This document shows positions 44,590 to 57,031 of a stretch of DNA of 64,000 nt, piece by piece. Source of the stretch: Eurosta solidaginis (taxonomy: Eukaryota > Arthropoda > Insecta > Diptera > Tephritidae); NCBI RefSeq assembly GCF_040869045.1, contig NC_090319.1, forward strand, positions 176,612,645 to 176,676,644, given 5' to 3'. Within the stretch, counting starts at the first letter, position 1. Every line of letters begins with the position of its first letter. The notes under the pieces were generated by a model. It saw nothing but the letters and a program-made list of their open reading frames with translations. It had not been told where the DNA came from and ran no database searches. A program made the position numbers and the translations under genes.

Positions 44590-45309
44590 CCATAAGTTAG
44601 ACAATAAATATAAGGGACAGTATAGAGTAAAGAATATTGATAAAAATAACAATTTCACTTTAATACCACATAGAGTAGAAAAAAGTGATAGGAACAAAAA
44701 AGATAAGGAAATAATAGTCCATAAAAATAGGCTTAAACCAGTGTTAAATATCTGATAGTAACTCACATAATTTAACAACAAAAAAAAAAAAACAGATTCA
44801 ACAAAAGCATTCTACTTTACTCGCCAAACAAAAAACAGTAAAATAAATACATAAGTAAAAATATAAAAAAAAAAACAAAAAAAAAACCCATAAACGTACA
44901 AATTAATTTTGGCATAAAGTTACCGTTACATCATAAATATTAAATAATAATTTGTAAACATAAGCGAATTTTAAGTGGGTCGAAACACTTAAAATTCTGA
45001 TATGTAAAATGAATTTCAATAGATAGCACTTGATGCGAAATATTACTCATGATAATAATTATACAAACATACAAAATAGCATGAAAAAGAAAAAAAATTT
45101 AAATAACAAAAGTCAGCATATTAGAAACAAATGTAAACAGAAAATAATTTAAACAGACTCTTTGTTTCCCATATCAAGTAACCGCTATGCAATAAATTAT
45201 AGTATAACTCACAAGCAATTAAAATCTTTTTCTAATTCAAGCAAAACTCAAGTGGGTCATTAAGACTCTGAAAAAGTCATAAATGCCTTTTTCTTTTTAA
45301 GGTGGATGG
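44590..45309 (+). other. Integrase tail, 3' untranslated region and polypurine tract of 412-like element
   Basis: 44,590-44,755 encodes the last integrase residues (YKGQYRVKNIDKNNNFTLIP, ending RLKPVLNI). 44,756-45,298 is A-rich and non-coding. AAGGTGGATGG (45,299-45,309) directly precedes the 3' LTR and is the polypurine tract. Confidence 0.7.
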
Positions 45310-45806
45310 TGTAGTAATATGCATGGTGCCTCCTTTTGTCAATAAGTGTTTAGTATTATGCAGCATGCTCTACTACGCCAATGCACTTTCTATGCAGACC
45401 ACACATGTTGCGTTCACATTACAATATCGACCTTAATACATTACGTTTATCCCATCGCAGCGGGAGTTCAACATCACTTACTAATGCCGACAGCAAGACC
45501 CGTATCCGGTTACATTTCTGCTGGCGCATTGACCAATTCGTTATTAGCGTGACCGAGTGTCAATGACAATTTGTCAATGCGCCTGCCAAAATATTTCTAT
45601 AGTTACAATTTCTAAATTACGTCGGACTAATATGCTGACTAAGTATATAAATGTTAGGAATGTAGTGTATTAGTGTTAGTGTAATTACGTATGTGTAAGA
45701 TAGAAAATTTTGTATAAAAGGAAAGACATTTCTAAAATAAAATCAATCGATTTTTAACGCTACTCATCGGCGTTCATCTCTCTTTCATTTTTAACCTTTC
45801 TTTACA
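45310..45806 (+). repeat. 3' LTR of 412-like element
   Basis: 497 bp from TGTAGTAATATGC to CTTTACA. It has TATAAAA near 45,712 and AATAAAATCAATCG near 45,737. Followed by the TTAC duplication and the right part of DINE-like copy C. Confidence 0.85.
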
Positions 45807-46481
45807 TTACTCCTATTACTATATGTGTTCTAAAAAAAAATAGGCCGACAAACACGCCCACTTTAAAAAAAAAATTTTAAAAGTCAAATTTTAACAAAAT
45901 ATTTAATATTTTTACAATATATAATTAAATTATGTCAACATTCAACTCCAGTAATGATATGGTCCAACAAAATACAAAAAAAAAAGAAAATTTCAAAATG
46001 GGCGTGGCTCCACCCTTTTTAATTTAATTTGTCTAGAATATTTTTAATGCCATAAGTCGAACAAATATTTACCAATCCTTGTGAAATATGCTAAGGGCAT
46101 AGCTTCTATGACGATAACTGTTTTCTGTGAAAATGGGCGAAATCGGTTGAAGCCAAGCTCTGTGTTTTACCCAGTCGACCGTCTGTCCTTCCGCTCGGCC
46201 GTTAACACGATAGATAACTTGAGCAAAAATCAATATATCTTTACTAAGCTTAGTTTTCGTACTTATCTGAACTCACTTTACCTTGGTATTAAAAATGGGC
46301 GAAATCCGACTATGACCACGACCACTTTTTCGATATCGAAAATTTCGAAAAATGCCATAATTATATACCAAATACGAAAAAAGAAATGGAACATGGTGAT
46401 TGCATTGGTTTTTTGACGCAAAATATTTTAGAAAAAACTTTGTAAAGTGGGTGTAACACCTACCATATTAAGTAGAAGAAA
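45807..46481 (-). mobile_element. DINE-like element, copy C, right part (truncated)
   Basis: Continues copy C from 23,096 through the single-copy half (AAATGGGCGTGGCTCCACCC, TTCCGCTCGGCCGTTAACAC) up to AAGTAGAAGAAAAT at 46,481. The minisatellite and 5' terminus are missing. The copy is more diverged than A, B, E. Confidence 0.75.
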
Positions 46482-46720
46482 ATATTCAATCTAATATCAA
46501 CAGAGTAGGACGTGTTTTGAGCGCTCTTAATAATTGTATATTTTTCCTCAAATTTGCCAGCTTTCTTTTACGTTGCCTACATGTGTGTTGTTGCCTACAG
46601 TGTGTAGTGTTAATTCGTTCGAACTTTATTACTTGTATTGTGTTTATTGCAGCTTTGATTAAAATCTAAAAAGCTAATAAGAAAACGAAAAAACAATAAC
46701 ATTGAAAAATATACAACACA

Positions 46721-47385
46721 ATGGCACGCAAAAATCCACCAAGAGGAACGGCTTCCCCTCCTAAAATCCCCTTACTCCTTCAACAGCGTTATTGGACAAA
46801 AAATTGGATGCTCTGCGAATCTCTGTTGTCAAACAGTTGACTGCTGTAATGGAACAAACAGAAGAGCGCGTTATGCAGAAAAATGGTGAGTTTGCTACTG
46901 AAACATCAAATTTAAAGTTATCCATGGCTGCAATAGAGAAGAGAGTAACTGCAGTTGAAAATGCGTGCTCTCATGTGCTCTTTATTCGTAACGAGCTAAT
47001 TTCAGCTCAGGCCCAGCTCAGTGCACTCGAAGGCAGCGCGGTTGCCACTGACTTAATCATCACTGTCATACCTCAAGCTGCGAATGAATGCGAATTTTTG
47101 CCTGAGCTCTTTACGCAGATTTGCCGGGCGATTGGGCACAAATCGCCACCTTTGAGAGTTATATTTCGGCTGCGAAACGGAGGGAGCAACAAAAATCAGC
47201 AAAAGCCCACCTCTATTGTAGACAAGTTGTTTTTAGCGCCTGACCGTAATCAATTGCTAAAGGCTGTCGCTGTGTTCGGCAAATCAAAAAAGAAATCGCT
47301 TACGCTCTCTGATATTGATTTGCCTGGTTATGGGTCAGTGTATATACACGAAAGCATTCCAAAGAAACTGAAGGATCAGCACTGA
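46721..47385 (+). pseudogene. LINE ORF1-type protein, slightly broken
   Basis: Start ATG at 46,721 (MARKNPPRGTASPP), a frameshift near 46,770, then open from 46,792 to 47,385. Residues 1-70 of the open part form a coiled-coil-like stretch (MEQTEERVMQKNGEFATETS and EKRVTAVENACSHV). The rest (TDLIITVIPQAANECEFLPE, RAIGHKSPPLRVIFRLRNGG, VDKLFLAPDRNQLLKAVAVF) resembles the RRM/FP-like half of ORF1 proteins encoded by CR1-type LINEs. An out-of-frame continuation (RRQKQLASVFSIRG) follows to about 47,430. No ORF2 follows in this orientation. RNA-binding chaperone role is inferred. Confidence 0.55.
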
Positions 47386-47439
47386 GACGGCAGAAGCAGC
47401 TAGCGTCGGTGTTCTCTATCCGCGGCTAAATTTTTGTTA

Positions 47440-49790
47440 GACTAAAACCAGGGGAAGAGTCAAAATCTTGTAAATAGCGTAGCTGAAATCAATACAATTA
47501 ATGGGAGAGGAGCGCGGATATAGTTGTAATATATTATTAACGTATATTTTTTTTGGCAATATATTGTTTATTGTATATGTATTTCATTGTATATTTTCTC
47601 TTTCTTTCCATATAATGTAGCTCGTGATTACATGCGGTTGCATATGTGTTGAAGTTTTTGTGCATTTAGCATTTTTGTATTGTTTCCTACTCCAATCTGT
47701 GGTCTTAAGCCCCTGTGAAAAATCTGCCTTCAGCATTAGAGAATGCCACAAGGCTTTAATAAATACTAGTATCGCCTGTGGTCGAAATTCAACCAACTCT
47801 TATTTTTTTCAACTCAGTCTATGCACCCAGTGTTGGGGGTAGTGAAATAATGCGTTAATAGTTAAGCAGTGAGCGGAAATATAGCAAACTGGTCTAACTT
47901 ACTTAAATTTTTCATTAAGACATTGTAATTTTTATTGTATTTTCTTAAATTTTCTACAAAATTTTCAAATGTAATTATAACCTTTTGGTATGGAGCTCCT
48001 TAAACAAAAATATAAAAAATATGTAAAATCAAAAGAAATTGACATAGAATTAAGGTGAAATTACTTGACATTAAATTGAAAAATAGGTTTTTCCACACCA
48101 CCCGGGAGGTCCCCGTTGGGGCGCTACCGAAGTTAGTTTTGTGTGCTCCGTTCCCCAGTAGGCCTATATCTCCCATATACATATATCGCCCATTTACGTC
48201 AATAGTGTCATAATTCAAAAACACGAACTTTTAGTTAAAAACGAAGAAATGTGCTTAAGGAATTTAGCCTATTTCACGCCACCCGTTAGCTATGCAATTG
48301 GCGCTTTACCGAGTTTAATTTTGTATAAATACATATGTAGTATGTACATAAGTGTGACACAAAACGAAAATTTCGAATAGAATAGAGGATACCTTCATAA
48401 AAAATAAAAATATAAAAAAATTATGTAATGAGAAAGAAGGCAGAGTTTACTAAAAAAATTTAAATGAAAGAAAAAAATAAAGTACTTAAAGTGCGAAAAA
48501 ATTAAGTGATGTGAATAAACAGTTCCATATAAAAACGCAATAAGTGCACTTGGACCTTTTTCCGGGTTTTAATGTTATCATTGCGGAAATATGAAGATTC
48601 TAATATTCGGATATTTAATGTTCGGATTCCCATTGAGATCTATGTACGTAATTAATTTGTATTAAATTTGTAAACACTCCATTTCATGAATATATATGAC
48701 CATATCTACCATAAAATATCGTCTGTGAACAATATAATACTAAGATATAACAGAGCAGAATAAATTAGGAAGAAAGGAAAAACAAACAAAAACATTGAAA
48801 TTATTCACGCAATCATATTTACTAAAATAAAATTGATTTCATAACTTTAAGCGACATAAACCAATTAGGGTTTTGAGATCTAAGCATCCGATTAATGGAT
48901 ACATAATCCAACAAAGTTAGCCTAATAATAAATATAGTGGGTAATATACTGCCTATGCAAGACGGCCGCTATGATGCCGGTTGCCGCTCTGACCTAAAAT
49001 CAAAAAAAGTTTTTGGGACGTTTTTTTGTTTCGTAATTAGCATAAAGGGCAATATAAAAAATGTAATGTTATATTTCTGTAACTTTTTCTTTTTTGTTCA
49101 GTATAAAACGTACTTTATCTAAAATGAGGATTAAATCTGCAAATGCAACAACATTTTCGAGCAAATTTGCCATTAATTGTTATAAATAAATTAGTTAGTT
49201 TCAACAAAAGTTAACTCATTATTTGTGATTTCATGTTTTTTTGGAAACAACTAAAATAAAAACAAAGAATCTGTCAAATAAAGACTTATGTATTTACGTG
49301 TAGGTAAAATTTGCCACAAAAAATGGGCAGGTCAAAAAGTAATTCTATTTAAGATTTTTGGTACGCTATAAATTATTTTGGAACAATTTTTTAGGATTTT
49401 GGTAGAGGCTATTATAGGTATGCGGCAACAATGGGAAACCATATTTGTATATAGGTGAAACATTTGTGCCTTCGAATTTAGCGGGGATACATAAAATTTG
49501 AAATTCACATTAAACACTTAGATAATTGTTCCCAAAGACGGCGCGCTTGTGCATAAAGGTTTAGGTCTTTGAAATTCGCATTAGAAAACTTAGATAATTG
49601 TTCCCAAAGATGGCGCGCTTGTCCACGATAATGAATTACGATATTTGTATGAATTGTTCGAATTTGCAAAAAAAAATTTCAATTAATTATAAACAAATAG
49701 AGTAATATTTGTTAACAAAATAGGCCTATGCACTGCGGCTGATCAATACGAATCGATTCATATAACTTTTATATGATTTTACGTATGCTA
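47440..49790. other. Gene-free AT-rich stretch
   Basis: No convincing ORF, RNA gene or complete element. Contents: an imperfect duplication of about 70 bp at 49,499-49,620 (CTTAGATAATTGTTCCCAAA twice, each followed by GGCGCGCTTGT); two related short segments with CCACACCACCCGGGAGG (48,090) and CACGCCACCCGTTAG (48,275); otherwise A/T-rich sequence. Confidence 0.5.
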
Positions 49791-49834
49791 AGTATGCGAA
49801 ACAGCCTGTCAATTGATTGTATGGAAATTTTGTT

Positions 49835-51698
49835 AGCGTATTAATATATAGATATTGAACAGTATGGGTGCCAGCACAGACCCTTGAGGTAGACCAACAG
49901 GTACCTCCCTTTTATCCGATACGGACGTTCCAATCACTGTTCTTTGTTTAATTAGGATATCTTGTAACCATTTTAGTTCTATACCAGAAACGCCAATGTA
50001 AGAAAGCTTTTTCAGCACTAAGTTTTGGTCGATCGTCTCGAATGCACGTTTTAAATCTACCTTTACTTACTTTTCCTGCTTAAGTCTTCTTTCCAGTTAG
50101 CTACAACCAAATTCAAAGCACTTTCACAGGAATGTTCCTTTCGAAAACCAGATTGTTGAGGAATAATAATTACATTATCTTCTAAATATTTTACCAGCTG
50201 ATTCTTTTTTCATCACATTGTAACGTGTTAATAGGTCTTATCTCCTCAGCTTCGATGGTATTTTTAACTTTTTCTAATGGCACAACTATAGAAGATTTCC
50301 ATAAACTAGGAACGAGCCCTTTATCTAAGCTCTCATTAACAAGTTGAGAATAGAAAAAACCTGTATACGTTATGGAGTCTTTAACGACTCCTTCCGACAC
50401 CAGTTTCTTCCCTCCAATTTTATTTTTAAACTTACTTACTATATCAACTATTTCTGAAGTGGATACTTTCTGAAACTTAAAAACATTAGGGCCATTTTGC
50501 TCATCTATAGTACCTTCATTACTAAAAGAAGTAGGTATATTCATGCTAATCTCCAATATACTATCAATGAAAAAGTTATTCAAAGACTTCGCTATTTCAT
50601 TTTCCTCTGTGTAGAGTTGATCCTTTATTTTAATTTTTTTAATACCATTGTTTTCTTTAGCCATGCTTATGGAATTTTTCAAGTTTTTCCACATGACCTT
50701 ACTATCACCAACACTATGGTTGATTTTGTTTTCCATGTACTTGGCTTTTTTTTAACTTAATTGGCCGTTTATATTGGCGTTTCGCACTATAATATTCACT
50801 CCATTCTTCAGTGGATAGGCTGATCTTGTAAAGATTTAGCTTGCGTTTATTTAAGTTAGCCAGCTCAAAATCATACCACTTGTTCATAAGTTTGACACTG
50901 ACTTCTTTAGAGTATGTCAGGGTTGTCACTGCGCTTGATAGCGTATTATATAGGAATGTTGCCTTATTTTCGGTCTCAGATTTTCAAAGTCAGTGTAGTT
51001 AAGCTGTCGTAATTCATTAACAATGCTGTCGCTTGTATAATTTTCCCAGGAAATTATTGTTCTCTTCGTTCTCATCTGAAATAGTTTATGTAATTTGATT
51101 TTGAATTTAATCGTTTCATGATCTGAAATCTGATACTCTTCTACTTTTAAACATGATATAGAGCTACTATCTGTAAATAACAAGTCGATCAATGTATCTG
51201 TCTTATCGAAATAAGTCAACTAACTGTTTACTATAAGTTGTGCTCTTGTAAAGGTTTATATTGAAATCGCCCACAAAGATAATATTATACTGTGTTACGC
51301 AGTTATTATTTAAAATGTCGTATAAGTACGTTATAAATTGTGCATCACTCGAGCTCGGTGAGTGATATATCAGAGCTATTTGGTATTGGGGGGAAATATT
51401 TTTAACTTTTGGTATAATACCCCAGATGTTCTTGTTTAATGTTATGTTGTAACTTATTGAGTATTCAATTTTTTCATTTATATATATTAGCACACCGCCT
51501 GTGTGCCTGCTGTGGTAATCGCACCGTACAAGTTTATATGTTTGTATCTGTAGCTCTTGATTCGTCATTTCTTCCGTCGAACAAGTCTCCGAACAAAATA
51601 TTAAATGTGGTTTATGTACATCTATCAGACGCTCTAGTTCAGTTTTATTGGCGACGATACTGCTAATATTTAAATATATACAACTTAGCTCCTCTGGT
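49835..51698 (-). pseudogene. CR1/Jockey-like LINE ORF2: endonuclease and RT, 3' part lost
   Basis: Minus-strand pieces in order: endonuclease at 51,698-51,203 (ERLIDVHKPHLIFCSETCST, GGVLIYINEKIEYS, IIFVGDFNINLYKS), its end with YQISDHETIKFKI (51,219-50,926), a linker (50,929-50,714), the RT N-terminal region (50,736-50,191; VSTSEIVDIVSKFKNKIGGK, VPSLWKSSIVVPLEKV, EEIRPINTL) and the RT palm (50,018-49,833; VGLPQGSVLAPILFNIYI). The catalytic YADD-type box and everything downstream are absent. Multiple stops between the pieces. Target-primed reverse transcription enzyme in the intact family. Confidence 0.82.
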
Positions 51699-51706
51699 AT
51701 TCGTTG

Positions 51707-52981
51707 CTAAACTCGTGCCTTATTTCTTGGCTGCGAATATTTTTTATACGCGGGACAATCTTTGCTGAAAGCGTAATGGCTAACATCGACATCAATAACT
51801 TTTTTTTGAACAACATCGCTGCAGTTTACACATTTAACAATGTTAGATATGCACTCTTTGCTATCATGGGGTCCAGCACATTTGCTGCAAGCTACTTTAT
51901 TCGTGCACTCAGCTGCTTTGTGCTTATATCCCAGACATTTAAAACACCTCAAAACACTTATATGCTCGTAAGCGACGCAAGTATCCCACTCTATATATAG
52001 TTTCTTTTGTTGCAACACATTATCGAATGTTACTGCATCTGTTTCCACTAACGCAATGTAGCTTACTTCTCTACGATTGGTATTTTCATACAGTTTTAAC
52101 ACTTTAAAATCCTTTCCGTTACATGAGTAATTTTGCTTAGTTAATCATTCTACCAAACGCTCATTGCTAACTTTCTCAGTTAAACCAACAATTTTTTTTT
52201 TTTTTTTTATTTCATCCTTATTTTTTGTTTCTCTGCTTCGTAATCGTTTCCAATACCTTCTCTTACCTTTTACTGGATTTTTCACAGGCGTCTTTATTTT
52301 TACATTCTACAATAATGGCACTACTATTTACTTCTTTAACATTTTTAACAAGGCCTTCGGTAGGTTCGACAACTTTTTTTAGAGCTTCCTTGGTTTCCTT
52401 AACTTTTTTGTCCTTCTTTTTCGGTTCAATGACAATTTTATTCTCATTTACTGAAGCGACCTGAGATAAGATATTTTTTCTGGCTGATCATTTGCTACGC
52501 GTAAATCGTTAAGCAATTCATTGCTCTTTTTTAATTCATTACATAAATCTTTTACTATCTCATTCTTCATTGCAATCAATTTTACTTCTCTCTTATGCTC
52601 TAAAAGGGAGTTGAAGTCCGTAACAATGCTACTTTTAATCTGGGAGAATTTATTACAAAATAACTGCTCGACTATCTGTTTAATATCAAGGGCTTTCATT
52701 TTTGTTTCTTCACATTTATTAATCAAATGTTTGATTTCCACAAATTTCGTATTGGTATCCGATAATGCACGTACATTACAGAACCATTTTTTGTTCATAT
52801 TATCTTCTGTTATCTTTTTTTCATTTCTTTTAATAATACTGCATTTCAAGCAGAAACTATAGCCGCACCCACCAGAGCATGCTACTATGTCATCTACCTG
52901 AAGCAGTTTCGCAGTACATTCTTTGCACTCTGCTGGCATTGTAAATGTATATCTTTCTAAGAAAATGTAAAAGATATGCAA
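51707..52981 (-). pseudogene. CR1/Jockey-like LINE ORF1 with PHD-type finger and zinc knuckles
   Basis: Minus-strand frame 52,981-52,448 starts at an ATG near 52,939 (MPAECKECTAKLLQVDDIVA) and has a cysteine-rich N-terminal finger (CKEC...CSGGCGYSFCLKC...WFC), PHD-like, then a coiled-coil-like middle. After shifts (52,447-52,103, lysine-rich) the frame 52,102-51,707 carries three zinc-knuckle-like clusters: CFKCLGYKHKAAEC, CSKCAGPHDSKEC and CVNC..C. PHD finger plus knuckles is typical of ORF1 proteins of CR1-superfamily LINEs. The partner ORF2 begins about 10 bp downstream. Confidence 0.75.
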
Positions 52982-52989
52982 CTTTACAT

Positions 52990-54190
52990 GGCAACTATGT
53001 GATACACAACTTTAAATATTCGCAAGACTGGTTTCAAAAAATAAACTAAAAAATATGTAAAAATATATAATTTTCTACCGTGATGGCAGCCCTGTTTTCG
53101 GCTGACACTTATCACTCCATTATGTTTCCACTTGCCCTTTCTATCATTCACCTTTGTAAAGAAATTCAGTGCTTATCGGGCGCTAATTTTTCGCGCTAAG
53201 TTAATGATAGCAAAGAAAAGTCAAAAACACAAAATAAAGAGCACAATTAATAGCGACAGTATAGCTACAAAGCGGCTGACAGATTGCTGATGTTCTCACC
53301 CGTACTCAGCGTATCAGCAGGCGTTTGTGTGAAAGTGTGCTTGCCGATGTTTGCAGCGCGCCGACTGCGGTAATGGCAGCACAGCAGATAGCTTTTGCAA
53401 ATTACTAGCCACCTAAATACTCCACTCTCCCGAACTATGTTTTTAGATTTGTCCACTTGAATACAGCTTCCCGCACCTGTTGTTAGATGTTGTACGTTTT
53501 TTTAGCCCTCTTGTATGTTGTTTATTATTTTTTTGTTTTAATAAAAACATGGAGCACGTATCAAAACGACCGTCCTGTCCTTCTCTTACCACTCCGGCTA
53601 CCTAGCTAAACGGAAAGGGGCGCTATCATAGCGCGGGTCACCCTTCACCTGGACTAGACGAAAGGATTGGTGTCTTCGGACTATTACCCTCCGTCGCTCA
53701 CCCAGGTCAGCTTGGGCTGAGCGGAAGGGTGCGCTGCACTATGGAAAATCGTAGAACAACTGCTGATTAAAAATGGTTTTTTTCGATGTCGGTACTGGCA
53801 TGCTTTTTTTATTTCAATCAATAGCTTAAGGACCAAACTATACTATATTATCGAAAAATTATACATATTATATGAAATGATTTTTTTACAATATCACAAA
53901 TTTTAAATTTTGACGGACGGCCATGTTAAGCCCATTCCCTTCATCACTTTCAAATTGATTTTAATGCTATACGTTACAGGAAAAGGTATGTCTTATTATA
54001 TATTTCTGGAAACCTCGTTTTTTTAAGAATATGAAACAACTATATGTTTTTAATATTATGTTTATATTTACCTTAAAATAATTGCAAAATCAAATATGGT
54101 GGAAAAAAGTTTTTTTAAAGTTCATCGGGACTTTTGACAGTTGCACACGTTTACCCACGCTTTACATTTTACGTTGATTTATAGCCTAGC
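52990..54190. other. LINE 5' flank and unassigned sequence
   Basis: Non-coding. It includes a 60-bp block at 53,637-53,698 (TCACCCTTCACCTGG...GTGTCTTCGGACTATT...CCCTCCGTCGC) repeated at 57,032-57,093 with about 83% identity, and a small palindrome GCGCTATCATAGCGC near 53,620. No RNA gene recognised. Confidence 0.5.
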
Positions 54191-54203
54191 TATCCATAAA
54201 CAT

Positions 54204-54530
54204 TAAAAAAAAAAATAAATGTAAGGCGCGATAACCTCCGAAGAGATCTAAGGCCGAGCTTCTTTGCGTCGTGCTCCTATTGATTTTCCCTACAAATCGG
54301 CCGGACGGGACCTACATGTTTTATGCCGACTCCGAACGGCATCTGTAAGGCAGATGAGTTTTCACTGAGAGCTTTTCATGGCAGAAATGCACCCGGAGCG
54401 CTTGCCAAACACTGCCGAGGGGCGACCCCGCTTAGAAAAATTTTGATATTGCTTTGCCCGGGGTGTGAACCCAGGGCATACGGTGTGGTAAGCGGAGCAC
54501 GCTACCATCACACCATGGTGGCCGCCATCT
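54204..54530 (-). mobile_element. tRNA-derived SINE, copy 5
   Basis: Minus strand with the 13-bp duplication TATCCATAAACAT (54,191-54,203 and 54,531-54,543). It lacks about 30 bp of the body found in the other copies. Head CACCATGGTGGCCGCC at the right. Confidence 0.88.
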
Positions 54531-54543
54531 TATCCATAAACAT

Positions 54544-55289
54544 AATCAAATAAAAAAAAGCTGCGGAATTTTGCGATTTTCGGAGTAACTATTAAAAATG
54601 TGATAAAAGTCAGAAAACGGAAAACCGCTCGCTAGCTATTGGGGTTTTAAATGTTGCTGTGCACATCAATAGTTTGCGGTAAATTTTGTAATTTTTCATT
54701 GATATTAGGAAGTTTATCTCTTTTGCACTCATATTGCGTGTGAAAATATTAATAAACAAGTTGCACACCACAGAGCAGCGCTGAATGATTCTTCTTTCTT
54801 CTCAATAAAAATCACAGTTTTCTCGAGTGACCGTGAGGGTTGAATGCAGTTTTAAATAATAAAAAAAAGTAAACCATTATCTTTTCAAACATCATAACAA
54901 AAACACTAAATGCAGTTTTACCTAAATTTTTCAATTTCAGTGGGCGGAAATAAATACCTATTTTTTATCAATAAAAATTCCAGTTCTCCCGTGTGACATT
55001 GAGCGTTGAATCCCATTTTAAACAATAAAAAAGTAAAGCATTAAGTGCAGTTTTGCATAAAATACCTACAATTTGAAACTTTGTTGACGGAGTACTTATG
55101 AATGTGCACCTAAGGTAGGAAACTAACGAGGTTAAAAGCGATTATAATGGAATTTCCAAAATACCCTTTGTTTCAACGCACTACCCTCATATTTCATATT
55201 AGTGTATAAACAGAACAAAATATTAGTGAATTAACAGAAGTGTAATTGTTACGAATACAAATAACTACGAGTTTTGTTGTCCCTTCAAA
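54544..55289. other. Non-coding AT-rich stretch
   Basis: No gene seen. An imperfect pair of about 60-bp segments with AATAAAAAT(C/T)(A/C)CAGTT and GCAGTTTTA-type sequences occurs around 54,805-54,920 and 54,965-55,070, probably a diverged local duplication. Confidence 0.4.
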
Positions 55290-56676
55290 ATGTCTACCTT
55301 CAAGTGTTTTAAATGTGAAATAATTCTTTCGTATATCGAGGAGGAAAATCATTGGATGCATTGTCAACAGTTTTAAAATAAAACTATCATGTATCAGAAG
55401 ACAACTTATGTTTCATCCTCAGTGATTTTCAAAGACATATTATTCATACTTTTAATAAACGATGGGCAGAAACTTCACGGAAAAAGGATAAATTTTTGAT
55501 GAAAAACAGTAATTTATTAGAATCAGAATATTCAGTAACTTTACCGAAATCTTAAGACGTTACAACCGACTCCACACCATCTACTTCTTCTGGATAACGT
55601 GGGAGACCGTGCGTATCTTATCCAGATTTGTCAGAATCCAGTAAAAGAAGAAAAAATACAATGCTACTTAATAAATATGGATTCGAACACGTCTATAATG
55701 CATATCTTCAAAGGTCGTTCGATAGGAGAAGGAACAGAAGCTAAACTTGTGGAAACATTAAGGTTTGCTGACAGTGAAAATAAGACCTTATTCTCGAGTC
55801 TCATAGAAGACGCAAGGCAGACAAAAATGTTTACGGATGAAGAAGCATTGAGCGTATTTATTGACTTGGATTTAACGAAAGCACAATATTTGTACTACGG
55901 GACAAATGCACGATTTGACTAAAGTGACTGCTAGGCCTGAAAATGAAGATTTTTATTAATATGGACTGTCTACTTTATACTCCTGGATTCGTTGTTTGGA
56001 AATGATTTTACATATTTCCAATAATCTGCCTTTACAAACATGGTGAGCCACAAGCGAATAAAAGAAACGACTAAAGCAAGAGAAGAAAACCCTGGTACCA
56101 AGGCGTTTCCGTGAAGAGCTAGGATTGATCATCGACAAACCAAGGCAAGTAAGTGGTAATACTAACGACGGTAATACTTCCAGAAGAATTTTTCACAATG
56201 TATGCTGCTCTGCTGAAATTACAGGAGTGTTTAAATTTGACTAAACTACCTTACATAATTCTGCAAGCTCTTTCAATGATAAATACTGAAAAATTTGGCA
56301 GTTATGCTATGGAGACTGCCAGGATCTATGTGAGCAATTATGAATAACACTACATTCCATCTTCAGATCACAAAATTTTGATTTATGGAGAAAGTGTCAT
56401 AAAGCATTTTGCAGCACTTCCTATTGGTCAACTTTCGGAAGATGCACAAGAATACCGATATAAAGATTATAAAAAAAATCGTTTACATCATGCTAGAAAA
56501 TGATCAAAATCCGCTACAAATGAGGACGTATTTCATACTCTTCTTTATAATTCAGATCCTTACATAATCAGCATTAGAAAACTGTATACTAAAAACCTGA
56601 AGGAACTTGATGAAGACACCTGAGATCTTTTGAAAATGAAGGAATTAATATCAGATCCCGAAGTTCATCAGGTATA
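55290..56676 (+). pseudogene. Decayed zinc-finger-type gene of unknown function
   Basis: A chain of readable fragments in one direction: ATG 55,290 MSTFKCFKCEIILSYIEEEN then HW.H (C2H2-like finger); 55,599-55,922 (FADSENKTLFSSLIEDARQT, DEEALSVFIDLDLTKAQYLY); 56,200-56,400 (EKFGSYAMETARIYVSNYE, PSSDHKILIYGESVIKHFAA, LPIGQLSEDAQEYRYKDYKK); and 56,490-56,650 (SDPYITSIRKLYTKNLKELD). Together they resemble a multi-copy uncharacterised protein family found in aphids, hydra and other animals that is thought to travel with transposons. Stops and shifts throughout; certainly not translated as one protein. Function not known. Confidence 0.5.
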
Positions 56677-57031
56677 AATAACATAATAAACATATTTATA
56701 TGTAAAATAACAATAGTAAATATTACAATCAATTAATTAATCTGTGTTCAATTTCAATCACCATTTTTTTATGTTGTATTATTTAAATTGACTTGTATTT
56801 TGATTTACTATTTTATATTTGCTTTTTGTAGGCATAAAATAATAGTATTCATTGTTAAAAAATAAATAGTGGATATTTTTAATAATTTTGAATTTCTTTT
56901 ATCTTTTAAAGGTATGGTTTTAAATTAAGGCATAATAAATTTCATTCCATTTGAAGCCATATACCTTATTCTATATATGTGCAAAATTTTAAAACATAAT
57001 ATTCAGAAATAAAAAAGTTATTGATTTTTAA

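Larger units (their letters stand above)
23097..45806 (+). mobile_element. 412/mdg1-like gypsy element swollen by nested insertions
   Basis: LTR sequences beginning TGTAGTA(T/A)TATGCATGGTG occur at 23,097 and 45,310. The outer flanks TTAC (23,093-23,096) and TTAC (45,807-45,810) form a 4-bp duplication, and the two flanks together rebuild DINE-like copy C (compare GAACGTTACTCTTATTACTA in copy B). Between them are gag, protease, RT, RNase H and integrase pieces of one 412/mdg1-like element in consistent order from about 36,120 to 44,760. Into it came a Penelope-like element, DINE-like copies D, E and F, a 448-bp array, a LOA fragment, a hAT remnant and SINEs. Part of the 5' LTR is missing. Confidence 0.75.
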
